Positions 20,382 to 28,654 of a stretch of 56,150 nt of DNA are shown here, in pieces; positions within the stretch are counted from its first letter, which is position 1; each line of letters opens with the position of its first letter. The stretch spans positions 1-56,150 of the forward strand of contig CALVZQ010000007.1 in NCBI GenBank assembly GCA_944372585.1, given 5' to 3'. The notes under the pieces are model-generated. The model was not told where the DNA came from and made no database searches. It worked only from the letters and a program-made list of their open reading frames with translations. The position numbers and the translations under genes are program-made. This stretch comes from an uncultured Clostridia bacterium. GTDB lineage: Bacteria > Bacillota > Clostridia > Christensenellales > UBA1242.

Positions 20382-21836
20382 CTATATTTTCTTTATTGCA
20401 TCTTCCCAACCTTGATAGTTCTTCTTCCTTTCGGATTCGGACATCTTAGGGGAATACAATGTTTCACTTTCTGTCATTGTTTTTATGTCATTTAGGTTTA
20501 TCAATTTCAAAGAAATCATTGCCATAAAGATTGCACCTAAAACAGTGGATTCGGAATATTTGCTTTTCACAACATCATGATTCAACATATCTGCCAAGAA
20601 CTGCAAAACAAAACCATTTTTGCTGCCGCCACCATCAACGCTTATGAGTTTGAATTTCAATCCATCATGTTTCATTTCATCGACAATGGCTTTTGTGTTG
20701 TAAACCATGCTTTCAAGGCAGGCACGAACCAGGTGTTCTTTGCCAGTGTTTAAATTCATTCCAACGATGCAGGCTCTTGCGTTGTCATTCCAATATGGTG
20801 CGCCAAGGCCTGTGAACGCAGGGACAAGATAGACTCCTTCATTGTTTTCAAGGGAGGTTGCCATGGATTCTGTTTCTGTCACATCATCATAGACTTCCAA
20901 TTTTTCTTGCAACCAATTTAACGCACTGCAGGCGCTGTAGATGCTTCCTTCAATTGCATAGCAAGTTTTCTTGCCAATTGTGCTTGCAACTGTTGTGAGC
21001 AGGTTTGGAAGGTTTCTTGTGCTGTTACTTCCAATGTTTGTTAAAATGAAACCACCAGTTCCGAAGGTCACTTTTGTGTTTCCGTATCTGACTGCTCCTT
21101 GTCCAAACATACTTGACATCTGGTCACCAACAATTCCTCTGATTGGTGCATTCAAAAGTCTCTTGGCATTTCCAAAATTGCTGTCTGATGCTTTGATTTC
21201 TGGAAGGGAGTTCTTTGGAATGTTGAAAATTTCCAAAAGTTCATCGTCCCATTGCAATGTGTGCAAGTTCATAAGCATTGTTCTGCTTGCATTGGTTGTG
21301 TCGGTGTAGTGATTGCCAGTGAGTTTGAAAGTCAAGAAACTGTCAATGGTTCCAAAACACAATCTTCCAGAGCGTGCCAAAGATTTTGTGCCTTTGACAT
21401 TTTCCAAAATCCATTTCATTTTTGACGCACTGAAATATGGGTTTGGAATCAGCCCCGTTTTTTCTTTGATTGTCTGTTTGATTTGTTTTGAAAGATTGTT
21501 TATCATGTCAGTTGTTCTGCGACATTGCCAAACGATTGCTTTATACACCGGTTCGCCAGTTTCTCTGTCCCATGCAACAACTGTCTCTCTTTGATTTGTT
21601 ATTCCAATTCCAAGCAACTCTTCCTTTTCCACATTATTGCGAGAAAGGACGTCTTTTGCTGTTGCAAGAGTTTTCTTGAAAATTTCATCGGCATCTTGTT
21701 CCACCCAACCACTTTGTGGATAGTATTGTTTAAACCGTTTGCTCTCAGTGTCGATGATTTTCTTTCGTGTCACATCATACAACACGCTTCTGAGATTTGT
21801 CGTCCCTTCATCTATTCCCAAAATAAATTTTCTCAT
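20382..21836 (-). CDS. glpK: Glycerol kinase
   Basis: It phosphorylates glycerol to sn-glycerol-3-phosphate with ATP. FGGY-kinase signatures are present: the N-terminal phosphate loop GIDEGTTNLRS, the GWVEQDADEI segment, ITNQRET, the WQCRRT substrate region, and later GDQMSSMFGQ and the FTGLGAPYW stretch. Length is 484 residues, normal for GlpK. I place the start at the ATG at 21836, six bases after GGAG; an upstream ATG two codons earlier abuts that site, and the long N-terminal extension that is open to 21950 looks untranslated. It is first gene of a minus-strand operon with the lipase-like and YhhN-like genes and divergent from the GlpA-like operon. Identification is secure. Confidence 0.95.
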   Translation of the reverse strand: MRKFILGIDEGTTNLRSVLYDVTRKKIIDTESKRFKQYYPQSGWVEQDADEIFKKTLATAKDVLSRNNVEKEELLGIGITNQRETVVAWDRETGEPVYKAIVWQCRRTTDMINNLSKQIKQTIKEKTGLIPNPYFSASKMKWILENVKGTKSLARSGRLCFGTIDSFLTFKLTGNHYTDTTNASRTMLMNLHTLQWDDELLEIFNIPKNSLPEIKASDSNFGNAKRLLNAPIRGIVGDQMSSMFGQGAVRYGNTKVTFGTGGFILTNIGSNSTRNLPNLLTTVASTIGKKTCYAIEGSIYSACSALNWLQEKLEVYDDVTETESMATSLENNEGVYLVPAFTGLGAPYWNDNARACIVGMNLNTGKEHLVRACLESMVYNTKAIVDEMKHDGLKFKLISVDGGGSKNGFVLQFLADMLNHDVVKSKYSESTVLGAIFMAMISLKLINLNDIKTMTESETLYSPKMSESERKKNYQGWEDAIKKI

Positions 21837-21922
21837 AGACATCTCCAAATAAATTTGACAGCCTACAAACTTTTGCTCTTCTGTTTTAATTTTAACATAA
21901 AAATTTTTATTATAAAAACAAA

Positions 21923-21945
21923 AAACAAAATTTTTTGTTTTGTTT
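21923..21945. promoter_or_regulatory. Inverted repeat in the glpK/glpA-like divergent region
   Basis: An AT-only palindrome (AAAACAAAA with TTTTGTTTT arms) sits between the two divergent operons, just before the plus-strand -35 box. It may be an operator or an RNA hairpin. Because it is so AT-rich it may also be chance. Confidence 0.3.
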
Positions 21946-21973
21946 GACATTTAATTTCTATTAAAGTTAGAAT
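21944..21973 (+). promoter_or_regulatory. Promoter of the GlpA-like operon
   Basis: TTGACA, an 18-base spacer and TAGAAT lie just upstream of the GGAGGAG ribosome binding site of the gene at 21989. Confidence 0.65.
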
Positions 21974-21988
21974 ATTTTTGGAGGAGAG

Positions 21989-23416
21989 ATGGAAAAGAAA
22001 ACAATTTTTGACTGTCTTATCGTCGGTGGTGGGGTTGTTGGAGCTTCAATTTTCAACAAACTTGTCCGAATTGGTAAGAAATGTCTTTTGATAGACAAAG
22101 CCAGCGATGTTGCCACAGGAGCAAGCAAGGCAAACAGCGGCCTTGTGCATGCTGGCTATGACCCAAAGCCTGGAACCCTTAAGGCAATTTTGAATGTGAG
22201 AGGAAATCATCTATATCCAAAGATTTGCAGACGTCTTGGAATCAAATTGAAGAAATGTGGAGCACTGGTTGTTGGCGATGATGAGGAAAAAGTTAGGGCT
22301 CTTTATGAAAGAGGACAACAAAATGGTGTCTATGTTGAGACTTGGAATCAAGAACAAATCAGGCAAAAAGTTCCGACAATCAAAGAGCACATAACAGTTG
22401 CGCTATATGCGAGAGATGCCTACATTGTCAGCCCATATCTTTTCACGATTGCACTCACTGATGAAGCAGTGCTCAACGGTGGAAAAGTGAGTTTGGAAGA
22501 AGATTTGGTGAGCGTGTCAAAGAAGGAAGATGTGTTTGAAATCAAGACCAAGAAAAACATCTTCTATGCAAAGCATGTCATCAACAGTGCAGGAAGCGGA
22601 TATAATGATGTTGCTCAAATTTTGGGGGCAGAACAATATCCAATCGAACTTAGAAGGGGAGAATATTTTGTCTTTGACAAGGGGACAGACTTGAATGTTC
22701 CTTGCACAATTTTCCCACTTCCAACAAAACTTGGAAAGGGTGTTTTGGTCACCCCTACAATTGATGGGAACTATCTTGTTGGGCCAACGAGTGAAGAAAG
22801 CGATGACAGCACTGCAACAACAAATGCAGGGCTTGCAGATATAAGGGCAAAGTCCGGAATGATTGTTTCAAACTTGAATTTCAAAAATGCGATAAGAGAA
22901 TTTGCCGGACTCAGAACAATATGTGGAGATGACTTTATTGTTGAAAAATCCAAGAAAGTTGATGGAGTGATCAACCTTGCAGGAATTTGTTCTCCCGGAC
23001 TTTCAAGTGCTCCAGCAATTGCGGAAATGGTTGTCAAACTTTTGGGATATAAGGACAAGGAACTTCTCTGTTTGAAACAAATTGAACCTTATGTCATGTT
23101 CAAAGATTTGCCAAAGGCGAGACAAAAAGAACTTGCAAGTGCCGACAAAAATTACAGCACCATTGTTTGCAAGTGTGAACAAATCACAAAAGGTGATGTT
23201 ATCAGGGCGCTGAATCGTCCGCTGAAGGTAAGTTCGGTTGATGGAGTCAAGCGCCGAACAAATGCTGGCATGGGGCGATGTCAAGGTGGTTTTTGTTTTA
23301 CTCATGTTGTCAGAACAATCGCAGAGCAAAGACATATTCCTTTTGAAGAAGTCAAGAAAGAAAACCGAGGCAGCGAAGTTTGCATTGGTGACATAAGGGA
23401 GGTGAACCATGATTAA
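21989..23416 (+). CDS. GlpA-like FAD-dependent glycerol-3-phosphate dehydrogenase with C-terminal BFD [2Fe-2S] domain
   Basis: The N-terminal GGGVVGASIF loop and acidic end of strand two (LLIDKASDVATGASKANSG) bind FAD in the DAO fold. The HAGYDPKPGT segment is typical of glycerol-3-phosphate/hydroxyglutarate dehydrogenases. At about residues 393-450 there is a BFD-like iron-sulfur domain: CKCEQ, then RTNAGMGRCQGGFC. The 475-residue size fits the anaerobic GlpA-like group that lacks a membrane domain. It probably oxidises glycerol-3-phosphate to dihydroxyacetone phosphate with the next two gene products as electron-transfer partners. It overlaps the next gene by eight bases, so the products are translationally coupled. 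Assignment to the family is strong; substrate comes from the glpK context. Confidence 0.9.
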   Translation: MEKKTIFDCLIVGGGVVGASIFNKLVRIGKKCLLIDKASDVATGASKANSGLVHAGYDPKPGTLKAILNVRGNHLYPKICRRLGIKLKKCGALVVGDDEEKVRALYERGQQNGVYVETWNQEQIRQKVPTIKEHITVALYARDAYIVSPYLFTIALTDEAVLNGGKVSLEEDLVSVSKKEDVFEIKTKKNIFYAKHVINSAGSGYNDVAQILGAEQYPIELRRGEYFVFDKGTDLNVPCTIFPLPTKLGKGVLVTPTIDGNYLVGPTSEESDDSTATTNAGLADIRAKSGMIVSNLNFKNAIREFAGLRTICGDDFIVEKSKKVDGVINLAGICSPGLSSAPAIAEMVVKLLGYKDKELLCLKQIEPYVMFKDLPKARQKELASADKNYSTIVCKCEQITKGDVIRALNRPLKVSSVDGVKRRTNAGMGRCQGGFCFTHVVRTIAEQRHIPFEEVKKENRGSEVCIGDIREVNHD

Positions 23417-24632
23417 AACAGATGTTTTGGTGATAGGTGGTGGGCCTGCCGGAATGAGTGCCGCCCTGTCTGCGTCGGAGAATGGTTCAAAGGTCATATT
23501 GGTGGAAAGAGATTCTTGCCTTGGTGGGATTTTGAACCAATGTATTCACAATGGGTTTGGGCTTCATTATTTCAATGAAGAACTCACAGGCCCAGAGTTT
23601 GCTCATCGTTTCAGGAAAATGGTGGAAAAGGACAAAAACATCACAGTCTTCACAAACACGCTTGTCACAGAGATTAAAGACAAGAAAGTTGACATAATGG
23701 GAAAGGCCGGAATTGACACAATTTGTGCAAAGGCAATTGTTCTTGCAATGGGTTGCCGAGAAAGAACTGCTGGAAATATAAGTTTGTGCGGCACTCGTCC
23801 TATGGGAGTTTTGACCGCTGGCACAGTGCAAAAAATGGTCAACATTGATGGGAAAATGGTCGGAAAAGATGTTGTCATTTTGGGAAGCGGTGACATTGGA
23901 CTTATTATGGCAAGAAGACTGACATTGGAAGGAGCAAAAGTTCATGCAGTGTTTGAGATCAACAAGACAAGCAGTGGACTTAGAAGAAACATCATGCAAT
24001 GTCTTGAAGATTTCAACATTCCTCTTTATTTCAACACAACAATCTTTGAGGTTGTTGGGAAAGATAGGGTGGAAGGAGTTTGGTATGGACAGGTTGACAA
24101 AAATTTTCAACCTATCGAAAGCACAAAAAAATTTCAAAAATGTGATACAGTTGTTTTGTCCGTTGGGCTTGTTCCGGAGATGCAAATGGCAAAATTTGTT
24201 CCAATTTCAAAAGTGACAAATGGTGCAATTGTCAACGAGTTTTATCAAACCGAAAAAGAGTGGTTGTTCTCTTGTGGCAACATTTTGCACGTGCATGATT
24301 TGGTGGACAATGTTGCATTGGAAGCAAAACAGGCAGGAAAATTTGCCAGTTTGTATGCACAGGGAAAACTTCCTGAGCACAGTAAAAAGATTGATGTTGA
24401 ATGGACAAAGGACTTTTCCTATGTTTTGCCAAGCACACTCTATGAAGGCACTGGGCAGACAGAAATCAAGTTCAGACTGAGAGAAAAAGTTGTCAAAAAG
24501 ACCATTGTTGCAAAATGCAATGATGTCATTTTGGGAAAGAAATTTATCATGGCCGGTGTTCCTGGTGAAATGATGAATTTGACCTTTGACAAGAATGGCA
24601 CAACAGGGAAAATCCAGATTGAGATAGATTGA
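23409..24632 (+). CDS. GlpB-like FAD/NAD(P)-dependent oxidoreductase (pyridine nucleotide-disulfide reductase fold)
   Basis: Two dinucleotide-binding loops are visible: GGGPAGMSAALSA at the N-terminus for FAD and GSGDIGLIMARRL near residue 160 for NAD(P). A RDSCLGGILNQC segment follows the first. The 407-residue protein belongs to the family that partners GlpA-like dehydrogenases in anaerobic Firmicutes and Thermotogae. It probably passes electrons between the GlpA-like flavin/Fe-S centre and NAD or another carrier. It begins inside the previous gene with GGGAGGTG just before the ATG and is followed by the DUF1667 gene after eight bases. The role is from family and operon; electron acceptor is not visible. 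Confidence 0.88.
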   Translation: MIKTDVLVIGGGPAGMSAALSASENGSKVILVERDSCLGGILNQCIHNGFGLHYFNEELTGPEFAHRFRKMVEKDKNITVFTNTLVTEIKDKKVDIMGKAGIDTICAKAIVLAMGCRERTAGNISLCGTRPMGVLTAGTVQKMVNIDGKMVGKDVVILGSGDIGLIMARRLTLEGAKVHAVFEINKTSSGLRRNIMQCLEDFNIPLYFNTTIFEVVGKDRVEGVWYGQVDKNFQPIESTKKFQKCDTVVLSVGLVPEMQMAKFVPISKVTNGAIVNEFYQTEKEWLFSCGNILHVHDLVDNVALEAKQAGKFASLYAQGKLPEHSKKIDVEWTKDFSYVLPSTLYEGTGQTEIKFRLREKVVKKTIVAKCNDVILGKKFIMAGVPGEMMNLTFDKNGTTGKIQIEID

Positions 24633-24640
24633 GGTGGAAT

Positions 24641-24988
24641 ATGAGTGAAAAAGTTAGAGAAATGATTTGCATAATGTGTCCTATGGGTTGTCATCTCACG
24701 GTCAAACAAAATGGTGATGCGGTTGAGGTAACGGGCAACAGTTGCAATCGTGGAGTTGTTTTTGCAAAAGAAGAAATCACATGTCCAAAAAGGATTGTGA
24801 CAACTTCTGTCAAAACTGAACATGGTGTCAAATCTTGCAAAACCACCACTGCCATTCCAAAAAGCATGATTTTTGATTGCATGAAAGAAATTGAAAAACT
24901 TCGACTTAAAAAGGTTAAGTTTGGTCAAGTTATCATCAAAAATGTTTTGAACACCGGTGCCGATGTTGTGGTGACGGCAAATGATTAA
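24641..24988 (+). CDS. DUF1667 small iron-sulfur-type protein, third component of the GlpA/GlpB set
   Basis: This 115-residue protein carries the family signature CIMCPMGC near residues 9-16, a second Cys pair region at SCNRG and CPKR, and a conserved TGADVVVT end. Four or more Cys suggest a metal or Fe-S site. DUF1667 proteins are found next to GlpA-like and GlpB-like flavoproteins and are thought to be the third, GlpC-like component. The start is the ATG at 24641 after GAGGTGG; an earlier in-frame TTG overlaps the stop of the upstream gene and lacks spacing. A terminator follows at once, so this closes the operon. Confidence 0.88.
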   Translation: MSEKVREMICIMCPMGCHLTVKQNGDAVEVTGNSCNRGVVFAKEEITCPKRIVTTSVKTEHGVKSCKTTTAIPKSMIFDCMKEIEKLRLKKVKFGQVIIKNVLNTGADVVVTAND

Positions 24989-24992
24989 AAAT

Positions 24993-25027
24993 AAAAAGGG
25001 AACTGTGACGGTTCTCTTTTTATTTTT
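24993..25027. terminator. Bidirectional terminator after the glp operon
   Basis: An AAAAGGGAAC/GTTCTCTTTT stem with one G-T pair has T tracts on both sides. It sits between converging genes. Confidence 0.75.
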
Positions 25028-25040
25028 CCAAAAAATAATT

Positions 25041-25562
25041 TCAAATTTTTGTGACATCAAGTTCGAAATTTCCGCCATTAAACACAACGTCATTTCCGCT
25101 GTTATCCTTTTGAAAGGCAATTTTTTCTGTGTTTACTAAATGAAATCCCAGTTTGATTAGCAGTTTGACAGAAGGTTTGTTTTCAAGGGCGGTGCCAGCC
25201 GTAAATTTATGGACGTGGCAACTAAGTTTAATCAACTCTATCAGAGCACTGCAACTTTCAAAAGCATAGCCCTTTTTTGAATAGCAAGAATGAAAGCAAT
25301 ATCCGATGTCAAAATCATTTTGATTTTTATAGAAACATACATAGCCAATCATTTTGGAAGTGTCTTTGAGAACCACTTCAAAAAACAACTCATTGTTTGA
25401 AAACTTTTCAGCCAAGAGTTCCATTTCTTTATCAGATTTTGGGAAAGGTCTGTCGTAAGCCACATATTTGGAATTGTTAAAATCTTTAATTATGTCCTTA
25501 AAGTCTTCCATATGCTCTAAATTGAATTTTTGTATGATTAATCTGCTTGTTTCAATTTTCAT
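25041..25562 (-). CDS. GNAT family N-acetyltransferase (RimJ/RimL type)
   Basis: The start METSRLII-like pattern (MKIETSRLIIQKFN) is typical of RimJ/RimL-type GNAT enzymes. The central strand DIGYCFHSCYSKKGYAFESC corresponds to the acetyl-CoA-binding region, and ENKPSVKLLIKLGF is the usual C-terminal helix motif (N.-S..L..K.GF). Length is 173 residues. The start at 25562 follows GGAGA; an in-frame ATG seven codons earlier lies before that site. It lies 23 bp after the YwaF-like gene and probably shares its transcript. The acetylated substrate cannot be told; many such proteins modify N-terminal amines or small molecules. Confidence 0.8.
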   Translation of the reverse strand: MKIETSRLIIQKFNLEHMEDFKDIIKDFNNSKYVAYDRPFPKSDKEMELLAEKFSNNELFFEVVLKDTSKMIGYVCFYKNQNDFDIGYCFHSCYSKKGYAFESCSALIELIKLSCHVHKFTAGTALENKPSVKLLIKLGFHLVNTEKIAFQKDNSGNDVVFNGGNFELDVTKI

Positions 25563-25585
25563 ATTCTCTCCAATGTATGTCATGT

Positions 25586-26386
25586 TTATAGTTTGCTTTT
25601 TATTGCATTCATAATTATTTCAAAGTTTTTATTCGAATTTCTTTTCTTGACTTTTTCATAGACATAAAATGGAGTTATGCTTATGACGGCGATTACAAAG
25701 ACCAGCACGGCATAAGTGAGCAAGTATGAATATTGCCAATTCATGAATGAGAACAAATCAAAAGGAAGTCCGTTTTCCATCAAGTAAAGATAGTTTGCGC
25801 CGTCAATCAAAGAATTTCCGATCATCGACCAGCCTGCAAGAAGAACGATCCCCACAAATGCTTGCCAAAAATCTTTGACTTGAACTTTGAAATATCCACT
25901 TGCTATGCAGGCGATGACGACAGTTGGCATGATGAAATGCAGAAGCAAACTTTCGTAGTGCAAGAAAGAAAGGGTGGAGAGATAGTAATAATCTCCAAAA
26001 ATGAAAGTCAAGATTCCTCCAAAGAAGGTCACAACCAGCACAGGAAGGAAGAATTTTTTTGTTTTTGTAAGGAAAAATGCAGGAAAGACAAAACTCATGA
26101 CATGACACAAATGCCAAGGCAAGATTTCTACAAAAGTTTGCGTTCCTGAAAAATACAACAAACACATTCTGAAAACTCGGAAGAACAACATGATTATGCA
26201 AAGCACAAACGTCATTCTCATGGCGAACTTTTTATATTTTTTGCACAAAAACCAACAGGCAACAAGCCATGCAGCAAGAAGACACATGAGTGAGATGTGC
26301 AATGGACACCACAGTCCTGGACCGTCTCCCATGATATCTGCATTTTCAATCAACCAATCATAAAAACTAAAAACAGCATTAAGCAT
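25586..26386 (-). CDS. YwaF/TIGR02206 family polytopic membrane protein
   Basis: The 266-residue protein has six to seven hydrophobic helices. It matches the YwaF-like family pattern: an early aromatic GPGLWCPLHIS loop, a central ILPWHLCHVMSF motif with conserved His and Cys, and a late FMNWQYSYLLTY segment. Function is unknown in all bacteria I know of. The start is supported by TGGAG five bases before the ATG. It is first of a two-gene unit with the GNAT gene. Its C-terminus is basic, so the tail is probably cytoplasmic. Confidence 0.75.
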   Translation of the reverse strand: MLNAVFSFYDWLIENADIMGDGPGLWCPLHISLMCLLAAWLVACWFLCKKYKKFAMRMTFVLCIIMLFFRVFRMCLLYFSGTQTFVEILPWHLCHVMSFVFPAFFLTKTKKFFLPVLVVTFFGGILTFIFGDYYYLSTLSFLHYESLLLHFIMPTVVIACIASGYFKVQVKDFWQAFVGIVLLAGWSMIGNSLIDGANYLYLMENGLPFDLFSFMNWQYSYLLTYAVLVFVIAVISITPFYVYEKVKKRNSNKNFEIIMNAIKSKL

Positions 26387-26541
26387 AATTTCTCCAGAGA
26401 TTTTATTTCTTGCTAGATTGTATCACAAAACCGCCTAAAAAAACCACCAATTTAGGTTATGTTTGCAAATTTATTATATAACTTTTAATTTCTGTTTTTT
26501 AAAAACTGCTCATTGTGTTATAATAAAAACAAGGAGATGAA

Positions 26542-27123
26542 ATGATTTTCAGAAAAAACTTAAGAAAAGCGGACAGAGAAATCTTGCAAGATAAGGATTA
26601 CATTGAGGGAAGTGATGACAGAGCAATCATAAGCATCAAAGCGGAAGAAGACGAACAAATTTTCTCAACTTACAACTATGACAGCAATGAAAAACTCAAT
26701 GCGGAGCTTGATGAATTCATTTGGGACAAGGCTAGATTTGTTCCGATTTCTAAAGACATCAAAATCAAGCTTTACACAAACACAAAAACTGATGAGCAAG
26801 AAGTTGTTGATGCAATCAAAAACAACTATAAAAAAGAATACATCGAGACAAGAAACGAACTTAAGCGCAATACCATTTTTTCTTTGATTATGCTTTTGCT
26901 TGGCCTTGCATTTATGTCACTGCTCCTGCTGATGCATGTCTATTTCTATAATGTATATCTCGAAATCGTTGTGGAGATTGCAACATGGGTGTTTATTTGG
27001 GAGGCGGTTGATTCGTTCTTTCTGCGAAGGTCAGAATTAAAAAGGAAGAGAATCACATTGTTGAAACTTTATACAGCAGAGATGGAGATTGTCAAGCTCA
27101 AAAAATTTCCAGAAGAAAAATAA
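26542..27123 (+). CDS. Unknown protein with two central membrane helices
   Basis: No family is recognised with confidence. The 193-residue product begins with a charged soluble region (residues 1-108, rich in Asp, Glu and Lys), then two hydrophobic helices (about 112-133 and 138-158) with a very short loop, then a basic segment (RRSELKRKR) and a Lys-rich end. Both termini are therefore probably cytoplasmic. AAGGAG lies six bases before the ATG and a terminator follows the stop, so it is a single-gene unit. Codon use resembles the neighbours. Confidence 0.7.
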   Translation: MIFRKNLRKADREILQDKDYIEGSDDRAIISIKAEEDEQIFSTYNYDSNEKLNAELDEFIWDKARFVPISKDIKIKLYTNTKTDEQEVVDAIKNNYKKEYIETRNELKRNTIFSLIMLLLGLAFMSLLLLMHVYFYNVYLEIVVEIATWVFIWEAVDSFFLRRSELKRKRITLLKLYTAEMEIVKLKKFPEEK

Positions 27124-27148
27124 AGGTGTCAAACCTTTATTTTTTTTG
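27119..27148. terminator. Bidirectional terminator
   Basis: A stem AATAAAGGT/ACCTTTATT with a GTCAA loop and T tract overlaps the stop codons of both converging genes. Confidence 0.75.
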
Positions 27149-27523
27149 AAATTTTCCATCTTTTTTGTGAACAATAAAGTTCAAGTCGTTTGATGCAGAA
27201 AGTTCTTTGACTCTGTTTAATGCTTCTTCTTTTGTCACATAAGAAGAGATTGTTCTTTTTGCACCATCTTTTTTGATTACCCAAACTCTTGCTTCTTTGT
27301 CATACAGAACTCTGTAAATTGGTTTTTTGCCTGTCTTTTTTGGTTGTTCTGATTTTGCAAGACTTTCTTTTTCTGTTTTTGATTTTGCTGGGGCATTTTT
27401 TGTGGATTTTCCATTTGTATTTTTTGAAGAAGAAGTTTTTTGAGTTGTTTCAACTTTTTCTTCTTTTTTCTCTATCTTTTTTTCTTCAAGTTTCTCTTTT
27501 TTCTTTTTCCCGAAAAGTCCCAT
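27137..27523 (-). CDS. DUF2188-like protein with Lys-rich linker
   Basis: The 128-residue product begins with GLFGKKKKEK and a long, low-complexity Lys/Glu/Ser/Thr stretch (to about residue 68). The C-terminal 55 residues look like DUF2188: strands around RVLYDKEARVWVIKKDGAKR and a helix TKEEALNRVKELS, then FIVHKKDG. Such small domains are of unknown function, often binding nucleic acid surfaces by charge, which is speculation here. The start is the ATG at 27523, nine bases after AGGGGG. An upstream TTG in frame overlaps that site. A TTGCAA-17-TATACT promoter precedes it. Confidence 0.65.
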   Translation of the reverse strand: MGLFGKKKKEKLEEKKIEKKEEKVETTQKTSSSKNTNGKSTKNAPAKSKTEKESLAKSEQPKKTGKKPIYRVLYDKEARVWVIKKDGAKRTISSYVTKEEALNRVKELSASNDLNFIVHKKDGKFQKK

Positions 27524-27575
27524 GATTTTCAACCCCCTTAATATTGTATTTTTGCATAAAATCTATTCTATATAT

Positions 27576-27604
27576 AGTATAGACTATTTTGTCGATTTTT
27601 GCAA
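27576..27604 (-). promoter_or_regulatory. Promoter of the DUF2188-like gene with an 0A-like box in the spacer
   Basis: On the minus strand TTGCAA and TATACT are separated by 17 bases. The spacer contains, on the plus strand, TGTCGAT at 27590-27596, one mismatch from the Spo0A box. Confidence 0.5.
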
Positions 27605-27657
27605 TATAATTGACTGATTATTTTTTAAAATATTTCCCATATTAGGCGATATTCTTT

Positions 27658-27686
27658 TTGCATATTAAATTATTGTGTGATATAAT
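27658..27686 (+). promoter_or_regulatory. Promoter of the ABC exporter operon
   Basis: TTGCAT, a 17-base spacer and a perfect TATAAT lie about 35 bases before the ABC ATPase start. Confidence 0.7.
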
Positions 27687-27721
27687 GTGTAAGAAAACTT
27701 ACCATCTATTAAGGATAATGA

Positions 27722-28654
27722 ATGAAAAATATAATTGAGATACACGACCTAAAAAAATATTATGGAGATGTCAAAGCGGTCGATGGAATTTCTTTCAGTG
27801 TGAAAGAAGGAAGTCTTTTCGCTTTTCTTGGATTGAATGGGGCGGGAAAATCCACCACAATCAATATCATTTGTTCAATCCTTAAAAAAGACAGCGGCCA
27901 GATTTTGATCAATGGGCTTGATTTGGACAAAGATGCCAATGAAATCAAACATTTGATTGGTGTTGTTTTTCAAAACTCCACACTGGACACCATCTTGACG
28001 GTCAAGGAGAATTTGATGATCAGGGGTGGATTCTACGGACTCAGAGGCAAAGCACTGAAGGAAAGAATTTGGGAAATCACAGAACTTTTGGACCTTGGGA
28101 AACTTTTGAAAAAACCAGTCAAAAACCTAAGTGGTGGACAAAGAAGAAGGGTGGACATTGCAAGGGCACTTATCAATTATCCAAAAATTTTGATTTTGGA
28201 CGAACCTACAACAGGACTTGATCCACAAACTAGAAAAAAGATATGGAATTTGATTGAAGACCTTCGTCAATCAAAAAAAATGACAGTTTTTTTGACAACG
28301 CACTATATGGAAGAAGCAAACAAAGCAGACAGGGTGGTTATGCTGGACTCTGGGCATATTGTTGCAAATGACACTCCACACAAATTGAAAAATCTTTATG
28401 CTGGAGATTATATCAAAGCTTTCATGCCAGAAGATGAAAATTTTGAAGAAAAATTCAAAAAAGAAACAGGAAAAAAGTTGGAATATTCTGGAGAATACTA
28501 CAAGATTAAGATCAAAGACAGTGAAGAGGCAAAATACTATTTGAAAAAGTATGACGAATATCTTACAGATTTTGAAATATTAAAAGGGGACATGGACGAT
28601 GTGTTCCTAAGTATCACGGGGAAGAATTTTGAACATGGAGAAATCAACGAATAA
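27722..28654 (+). CDS. ABC transporter ATP-binding protein (CcmA/DrrA-type exporter)
   Basis: All ATPase motifs are present: Walker A GLNGAGKST (about residues 37-45), the Q-loop VVFQNSTLD, the signature LSGGQRRRVDIA, Walker B ILILDEPTTGLDP and the switch His in LTTHYMEEA. The 310-residue size with a C-terminal extension of about 90 residues fits the DrrA-like drug or lipid exporters. It powers the permease encoded next (20-bp overlap). The start ATG has a modest AAGGA site six bases upstream. Cargo is unknown; the downstream pyruvyl transferase suggests a cell-surface glycan or lipid context. Confidence 0.9.
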   Translation: MKNIIEIHDLKKYYGDVKAVDGISFSVKEGSLFAFLGLNGAGKSTTINIICSILKKDSGQILINGLDLDKDANEIKHLIGVVFQNSTLDTILTVKENLMIRGGFYGLRGKALKERIWEITELLDLGKLLKKPVKNLSGGQRRRVDIARALINYPKILILDEPTTGLDPQTRKKIWNLIEDLRQSKKMTVFLTTHYMEEANKADRVVMLDSGHIVANDTPHKLKNLYAGDYIKAFMPEDENFEEKFKKETGKKLEYSGEYYKIKIKDSEEAKYYLKKYDEYLTDFEILKGDMDDVFLSITGKNFEHGEINE

